Shown in pieces: positions 1 through 5,948 of a DNA stretch of 5,948 nt. The stretch is from positions 1-5,948 of the forward strand of contig JAJDTN010000176.1 in NCBI GenBank assembly GCA_022827165.1. Reading direction: 5' to 3'. The notes under the pieces are model-generated. The model had not been told where the DNA came from. It made no database searches and was given only the letters and a program-made list of their open reading frames with translations. The position numbers and the translations under genes were made by a program. This stretch comes from Candidatus Latescibacterota bacterium (GTDB lineage: Bacteria; Latescibacterota; UBA2968; UBA8231). Positions within the stretch are counted from its first letter, which is position 1, and each line of letters begins with the position of its first letter.

Positions 1-34
1 AAGTCGATCCGGCGGCCCCCTGCCAGCTCCCAGA

Positions 35-38
<4 letters not shown>
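1..38 (-). CDS. folP: Probable dihydropteroate synthase, N-terminal fragment (runs off the window)
   Basis: Only the first 12 codons and two bases of a thirteenth are visible. A GTG at 38-36 overlaps the TGA stop of ftsH (37-35), giving the 4-base GTGA arrangement typical of coupled operon genes. The frame reads M-I-W-E-L-A-G-G-R-R-I-D and then leaves the window. This resembles the short strand that precedes the conserved GILNVTPDSF segment of dihydropteroate synthases, which join pterin pyrophosphate to p-aminobenzoate in folate synthesis. folP follows ftsH directly in many bacteria. The diagnostic motif is outside the window, so the name rests on gene order and a short N-terminal resemblance. 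No in-frame start lies just upstream of this GTG, and no separate Shine-Dalgarno is well placed: an AGGG sits immediately against the start. Translation may therefore depend on ribosomes finishing ftsH. Confidence 0.55.
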
Positions 39-2056
<2,018 letters not shown>

Positions 2057-2061
2057 CGGGG

Positions 2062-2066
2062 CTCCT
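2062..2066 (-). promoter_or_regulatory. Shine-Dalgarno of ftsH overlapping the tilS stop
   Basis: On the minus strand the junction reads CTAGGAGCCCCGATG. The AGGAG is spaced 5 nt from the ftsH ATG and shares its first two bases with the tilS TAG stop (2067-2065). This decides the ftsH start in favour of 2056 over longer in-frame extensions. It also implies that ribosomes terminating on tilS sit over the ftsH initiation site, so the two genes are probably translationally coupled. Confidence 0.8.
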
Positions 2067-3486
2067 AGGACTCGAACTCGAGGTAGAGGATTCGCCGACT
2101 GCCCGCCGCGACGCGATGGCGGTGGCTCCGGGCGAGGCCGGCGACCCAGAGGATCTCCTCTTCGGCGTCCGGGGTGGGCGGCCTGCGGGTCAGCAGCAGG
2201 GCCTCTGGCCGGAGGATCCTCGGCCACTTGGCGTCGATGAAGCAGTCGCTGAGCTTCTTGTGACGCCCCTTCATGCCCAAGGGTTGCAGGCGATCGCCGG
2301 GCCGCGGACTGCGCAACGACAATTCCCCCTCCGCCGCCCCGGCGTCGAAGGCAGCGCGCCAGCCGTCCAGGGACGGGCGAACCTCGTCGAACCGCGCCGG
2401 ATCGAGGAACCGCGCCTCCAGGGTGACCCTGCGCTCCGGAACCTGGGTGCGCCCCGGGAGCTCGACTCTGGCGTGGACACGGCAGGCCGGGCCGCGACGG
2501 AGGATCAGGCTGGCGCCGGTGCCCTGCACCCACAGACCGCCGGCGACCGACCGCAGGCCGGAGCCCGTGGCCGCCGCCTCGGAGGCCGCTTCCACGGCCG
2601 CCCGGGAGACCGGGGCGTGTTGCGCAAGCTCTTGAATATACTGACGTAACACACGCCGCCGGACGGCCCTATGATAGCCGAGGAGCCGTCCGGCATCAAG
2701 TGTGACCCCCTCCGGGTCCCGGCGCACCAGGGCCTGCCTCGCCGCCTTGCGGGCGACGCCGTCGAGATAGTCGTCCTCGTCGCGCAGCAGCGAGGCGGTA
2801 CGCGACAGGACATCGACCACGGCGGGGTTGTGGCGCCGTCGCAGGCTCGGCAGCAACTCGTGGCGCACCCGGTTCCGGGGCACCGCCAGGTCGCGGTTGC
2901 CGGGATCCTCGCGGAACTCGATGTCCTCCCGGCAGGCGTGATCGCGGATCTGTGCGCGGCTGGCAGACAGCAGTGGACGGAGGACACCGGGGGCGCGCAC
3001 CGGGGACATGGCCCCGAGCCCGGTGGAACCCGCCCCGCGGAGCAGCCGCAGGAGGAGGGTCTCGGCCTGATCGTCGGCGTGATGGGCGACGGCCACCCAC
3101 CGGCACCCGGACTGCCGCCGGACCCGCTCGAACAGGGCGTACCGGGCCTCCCGGCCCTCCTCCTCCAGGGACCTCCCGGACCGCCGGGCCTCTCCGGCGA
3201 CGTCGACGGCCTCGACCGTGACCGGCAGACCGAGCCCCTCGGCGGCGGCGGCCACGAAGCGGGCATCCTCGGCGGATTCCGCGCGCAACCGGTGATCCAG
3301 ATGGGCGACGTGCAGGTGCAGCCGGCGCGATGCGCGGGTCCGGTGCAGGAGATCCAGCAGGACCATGGAGTCGATGCCGCCGGAGACGGCGGCGACGATA
3401 CCGTCTCCACGGGCAACCCCGGCCTCCCCCAATGCATGGTCGAGGACGGCCTCGAGGTCCTTCTGCGGTCCGCTGGCTGGGCTCAT
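2065..3486 (-). CDS. tilS: tRNA(Ile)-lysidine synthase TilS
   Basis: This 473-residue enzyme uses ATP to attach lysine to C34 of the CAU-anticodon tRNA-Ile, so that it reads AUA and is charged with isoleucine. It is normally essential and cytoplasmic. The N-terminal PP-loop ATPase carries the signature SGGIDS at 35-40, then HLDHRLR at 62-68 and HHADDQAET at 135-143 followed by RLLRGAG (147-153). The characteristic EDPGNRD...PRNRVRH stretch lies at 193-209. The middle part matches the tRNA-binding region only loosely. The TilS C-terminal domain is clear from about 393 (SPRPGDRLQPLGMKG, HKKLSDCFID, then WVAGLARSHR). The length agrees with the longer, Bacillus-type form (about 470 residues). I chose ATG 3486: the frame is open upstream to 3615, but the extra 43 residues would overlap the preceding gene, show no family similarity, and contain no better start. 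Its Shine-Dalgarno is weak (GGA, 6 nt from the ATG). The stop lies 8 nt before ftsH. Confidence 0.96.
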   Translation of the reverse strand: MSPASGPQKDLEAVLDHALGEAGVARGDGIVAAVSGGIDSMVLLDLLHRTRASRRLHLHVAHLDHRLRAESAEDARFVAAAAEGLGLPVTVEAVDVAGEARRSGRSLEEEGREARYALFERVRRQSGCRWVAVAHHADDQAETLLLRLLRGAGSTGLGAMSPVRAPGVLRPLLSASRAQIRDHACREDIEFREDPGNRDLAVPRNRVRHELLPSLRRRHNPAVVDVLSRTASLLRDEDDYLDGVARKAARQALVRRDPEGVTLDAGRLLGYHRAVRRRVLRQYIQELAQHAPVSRAAVEAASEAAATGSGLRSVAGGLWVQGTGASLILRRGPACRVHARVELPGRTQVPERRVTLEARFLDPARFDEVRPSLDGWRAAFDAGAAEGELSLRSPRPGDRLQPLGMKGRHKKLSDCFIDAKWPRILRPEALLLTRRPPTPDAEEEILWVAGLARSHRHRVAAGSRRILYLEFES

Positions 3487-3541
3487 GTCAGATCCGGGTG
3501 GGCGGCGGCCACGCCCCCCTGGGGAATCGCCCCGGCCTAGA
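3487..3541 (-). other. Short intergenic spacer between the FN3 gene and tilS
   Basis: These 55 bases separate the FN3 stop codon from the tilS ATG. A GGGG/CCCC inverted repeat with a 5-base loop (3521-3533) is present, but it has no following T-run and its outer pairs do not extend, so it does not look like an intrinsic terminator. I see no convincing -35/-10 pair on the minus strand. The spacing is compatible with readthrough from the FN3 gene into the tilS-ftsH block, although a tilS promoter inside the end of the FN3 gene cannot be excluded. Confidence 0.5.
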
Positions 3542-5948
3542 TCATTCGGAAACCGTGATCCCGAGCGGCTCGGTCCACTCGCTGACACGGTCGTCGATGT
3601 CGACCGCCCGCACACGGTAATAGTAGGTCTGACCGCGCCTCACGGTGTTGTCTTCCCGGGTGGTGCTGAACTCGTGAGGCAGGATCTCGGTGTAGTCGCC
3701 GTCCCAGGTGCTGTTGGCCACCGTCGTCCGCTGTACCTCGTAGTGCAGGATGGCGCCCTTCGACGCCGTCCAGGTGATCGTCACCACGGGTCGGTCGTTG
3801 GGATTGGACGGGGTGGCCGCGACGAGCCGCACGTGGGTGGGCATCTCGACGCCGCCCGTGGTCGCCTCGGCGGTCTCCGACCTCGGGCCGACATTGCCCT
3901 CGGCATCGAAGGCCTGCACCTGGTAGTAGTAGGTGGTCTGCTGCGCCAGGGCGGTGTCGACGAAGGTGCTCGTCACGCTCGAGTCGAGCGTCGCGAACTC
4001 GCCGCCCTCCTCGTCGGCGCGGTAGATGACATAGCCACTCACGCCGGTGAGCCTGCTCCCGTCCTCGTCGCGCCTCGGGGGCCGCCACGACAGCTCGAGC
4101 TGGTCGGGATGCTCCGGCACCGGCCGCCCCGTGACCCGGGAGGGCGCCTCCGGCGCCTGGACATCCAGCAGGACGGTGGCGCCGCTGAAGGCGGAGGGCG
4201 CGCTCTCTCCGGAGGGGGTCACCACGGTGACACGGTAGTAGAGGACCTGTCCGCTCGTCAGGTTGGAGTCGATGTAGCTCGTCTGGCCGGTGGTGAAGGG
4301 CGTGCCCTCGGCGCCGGCGAGACGCGCATACCCCTCGTCGGGACGGCGGGAACGGTAGACGTTGTAGCCGATCAGCTCGTCGTCGTCGCTGGGACTCCAG
4401 GTGAGGACGACGCGGCTCACCTCGCCGGTGGCGGAGACCGCGGCCGGGGAGGCGATCCCCGGGGTGGTGGCCGACACGGCGAGAGCCCGAGGACTGACGT
4501 TGCCGGAAGCGTCGGCGGCGCTGACCGAGTAGTAGTAGATCGTCGCCGGCTCGAGCCCGGTATCCGTGAAGGTGATCGATCCGGCATCGACCGTATCGAC
4601 CGCGGTCAGGGCCTCCGGACCATCCTCGGACCGGTAGACGATGAAGCTGCTCAAGCCGGTCAGATCGCCGCCCCCAAGGTCGGTGCGAGGCCTGGTCCAG
4701 CGGAGGGACACCTCGGCCCGGCCTTCGTCGGCGATGGCCACGAGGCCGGTGGGGGTGTCCGGAGCCACATCGTCAGCCCCCGCAGTGCCGCTGACGATCA
4801 CCGAGGGCTCGCCCTCGAACTGGGCGGTGACGGCCGTGACCCTGTAGTAGACCAACTCGCCGGCACCGAGACTGGAGTCGACGAAGGTGGTGCGGCCCGT
4901 GCTGAACGCCTCTCCGCCGTCTCCCTCCAGGCGCGAGAAGGGCTCGTCCGGACGCGCCGCCCGGTAGACGTTGTATCCGAGAAGGTCGGTGTGGTCCACC
5001 GCCCCCCAGCTCAACTCGATGCGGCCGATGCCGTCCACCACCGCCACATTCCCCGGGGCCGGAACGCCTGACGTGGTCACCCGGACGGCGGCGGACGGGA
5101 CGCTCTCGTTGCCGGCGCCGTCGACCGCGATCAAGGCATAGCGGTAGGTCGTGAGCCCCGCAAGTCCGGAATCTTCGAAGCGGCGATCGTCCGAGCCAAG
5201 GGTGGCCGTGCGCACGAAGGAGCCCTCCCCTTCGGCGCGGAGCAGGACGAACCCCGACAGGCCGGTCAGTGGGCCCCCGTCCGCATCGTGGGAGGGCGCG
5301 CTCCAGCGCAGGGTGATCCGCGAAGGATCCGAGGGGACCGGCTCGGCTTCCACTCCCCGGGGCGCCCCCGGCGCGCGCTCGTCCGCAAGGGACGTGGCCC
5401 CCACGAAACCCGACAGCTCGCTCAAGACACCGTCCGAGCCCACCGAGCGAACCTTGTAGTAATACCGCTGGCCCCCCGGCAGGTTGCTGTCCACGTAGCT
5501 CGTCAGACCCGTCGTGAACGACGTACCCTCCGCCCCCGACAGACGACGATACTCCCCGTCCGACGTCGACGAGCGATACACGTCGTAGCCCGAAAGCGAT
5601 GGCTCGGCCACCGCCGTCCAGCTCAACTCGATCCGCCCGATCCCCGAAGCCGCCTGCAACCCCGAGGGAGACGGCAAACCCGAGGTCGTCACCGACACCG
5701 AGGCGCTCGCACGGCTCGCGTTCCCGGAGCCGTCGAAGGCCACCACGCTGTACGAATACGTCGTACGGCTCTTCAGACCCGTGTCCCGATACGCCCGCTC
5801 ATCCCGGGACAGCGTGTCCAACGCCACCGAGCCTCCCGTCCCCTCCGAACGAAGCACGACATACCCCGACAACCCCGACAGCTCCTCACCTCCCGCGTCC
5901 GACTCCGGCGCGCTCCAGCGAACCACCACCTCCCCCGGCGTCTCCGAC
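3542..5948 (-). CDS. Large fibronectin type III repeat protein, C-terminal part
   Basis: The reading frame is open from the window edge (first full codon 5947-5945) to TGA at 3544-3542, giving at least 801 residues with the N-terminus missing. The GTG at 5929 lies in the middle of a domain and is not the true start. Eight FN3 domains of about 100 residues are visible, at roughly 5948-5678, 5677-5366, 5365-5066, 5065-4757, 4756-4457, 4456-4148, 4147-3851 and 3850-3545. Each has the core Trp of strand B (RWSAP, LSWTAV, LRWTRP, LSWRPP, ITWTAS) and the Tyr-rich strand F (TYSYSV, YYYKV, IYYYSV, TYYYRV). FN3 arrays usually act as extracellular spacers or adhesive modules, so export to the surface is likely but cannot be shown here. 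The protein ends a few residues after the last domain, with no LPXTG, PEP-CTERM-like or type IX sorting tail, so any anchor would be N-terminal. No catalytic domain is seen. The specific function is unknown. Confidence 0.93.
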   Translation of the reverse strand, partial: SETPGEVVVRWSAPESDAGGEELSGLSGYVVLRSEGTGGSVALDTLSRDERAYRDTGLKSRTTYSYSVVAFDGSGNASRASASVSVTTSGLPSPSGLQAASGIGRIELSWTAVAEPSLSGYDVYRSSTSDGEYRRLSGAEGTSFTTGLTSYVDSNLPGGQRYYYKVRSVGSDGVLSELSGFVGATSLADERAPGAPRGVEAEPVPSDPSRITLRWSAPSHDADGGPLTGLSGFVLLRAEGEGSFVRTATLGSDDRRFEDSGLAGLTTYRYALIAVDGAGNESVPSAAVRVTTSGVPAPGNVAVVDGIGRIELSWGAVDHTDLLGYNVYRAARPDEPFSRLEGDGGEAFSTGRTTFVDSSLGAGELVYYRVTAVTAQFEGEPSVIVSGTAGADDVAPDTPTGLVAIADEGRAEVSLRWTRPRTDLGGGDLTGLSSFIVYRSEDGPEALTAVDTVDAGSITFTDTGLEPATIYYYSVSAADASGNVSPRALAVSATTPGIASPAAVSATGEVSRVVLTWSPSDDDELIGYNVYRSRRPDEGYARLAGAEGTPFTTGQTSYIDSNLTSGQVLYYRVTVVTPSGESAPSAFSGATVLLDVQAPEAPSRVTGRPVPEHPDQLELSWRPPRRDEDGSRLTGVSGYVIYRADEEGGEFATLDSSVTSTFVDTALAQQTTYYYQVQAFDAEGNVGPRSETAEATTGGVEMPTHVRLVAATPSNPNDRPVVTITWTASKGAILHYEVQRTTVANSTWDGDYTEILPHEFSTTREDNTVRRGQTYYYRVRAVDIDDRVSEWTEPLGITVSE
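3851..5948 (-). repeat. Alternating A/B FN3 super-repeat, period about 609-612 bp
   Basis: The seven upstream FN3 domains alternate A-B-A-B-A-B-A. Type A (5948-5678, 5365-5066, 4756-4457, 4147-3851) has a B-C loop about 7 residues longer, rich in Asp and Gly and ending LTGLSGY or similar (DADGGPLTG, DLGGGDLTG, DEDGSRLTG), and ends in a TT(S/P)G or TTGG linker. Type B (5677-5366, 5065-4757, 4456-4148) has a short loop leading to GYNVYR or GYDVYR, then a segment of the pattern GAEGTxFTTGxTSYxDSNL, and ends in an acidic linker before A(P)x-Pro. Starts of like domains are spaced 612 and 609 bp (B) and 609 and 609 bp (A). The unit of duplication is therefore probably the two-domain pair, not the single domain. 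The copies are divergent at the base level, so this is an old duplication, not a simple DNA tandem repeat. Confidence 0.85.

Noticed and set aside
2057..2533. N-terminal extension of FtsH by 159 residues
   Set aside because: It overlaps the conserved C-terminal domain of tilS, is Arg/Pro/Gly-rich nonsense, and the ATG at 2056 has a good Shine-Dalgarno.
2631..2650. AT-rich patch with TATACT on the plus strand inside tilS, resembling a -10 box
   Set aside because: No -35 element is found at suitable spacing and no plus-strand gene follows. The patch encodes an ordinary QYIQEL stretch of TilS that happens to use AT-rich codons.
3521..3533. GGGG-AATCG-CCCC inverted repeat as a terminator between the FN3 gene and tilS
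   Set aside because: The stem is only four pairs with mismatches outside it, and no T-run follows on either strand.
3487..3615. N-terminal extension of TilS by 43 residues
   Set aside because: It would run through the spacer into the end of the FN3 gene, and has no family similarity before the DLEAVLDHAL helix that precedes the PP-loop.
3365..5071. Plus-strand frame of 568 codons opposite tilS and the FN3 gene
   Set aside because: It crosses two well-supported minus-strand genes and their spacer. Its composition is the antisense image of FN3 codons, with no motif of its own.
3542..5929. GTG at 5929 as the true start of the FN3 gene
   Set aside because: The frame stays open to the window edge, and the GTG falls within strand B of an FN3 domain just before its core Trp, so the gene clearly continues upstream.

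Overview
The window is a GC-rich stretch of bacterial chromosome in which every supported gene lies on the minus strand, so the genes run from high to low coordinates. In transcription order they are: the 3' part of a large gene for a fibronectin type III (FN3) repeat protein (5948 to 3542, cut by the window edge), tilS (3486 to 2065), ftsH (2056 to 35), and the first 12 or so codons of what is probably folP (38 to 1, running off the low edge). Long plus-strand frames opposite these genes are high-GC shadows.

The lower half is a housekeeping block. TilS makes the lysidine of the tRNA-Ile anticodon. FtsH is the membrane AAA+ zinc protease. FolP, if correctly inferred, is dihydropteroate synthase. 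Spacing is very tight: 8 nt between tilS and ftsH, with the ftsH ribosome-binding site overlapping the tilS stop codon, and a 3-nt ftsH/folP overlap. This indicates one operon with translational coupling. The tilS-ftsH-folP order is widespread in bacteria and does not fix the phylum. High GC, an FtsH with an unusual protease-domain motif and a large FN3 protein beside housekeeping genes would fit a deep-branching Gram-negative lineage such as Gemmatimonadota, 'Eisenbacteria' or relatives, but this is only a guess.

The upper 2.4 kb is the C-terminal part of a multidomain FN3 protein. At least eight FN3 domains are visible. The first seven alternate strictly between two types (A with a long Gly/Asp-rich B-C loop, B with a conserved GAEGT...FTTG...DSNL segment), making a super-repeat of about 203 residues (609-612 bp). 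The eighth domain is a divergent C-terminal end. Codon choice changes inside the gene near position 5400, the upstream part using more TAT, TTG, TCG and GGG. The N-terminus, and so any signal peptide or anchor, lies outside the window.

No mobile element, CRISPR array, RNA gene or convincing terminator was seen. I found no evidence of a new multi-gene system. The most notable points are the A/B super-repeat with its codon-usage break and the atypical FtsH motif.
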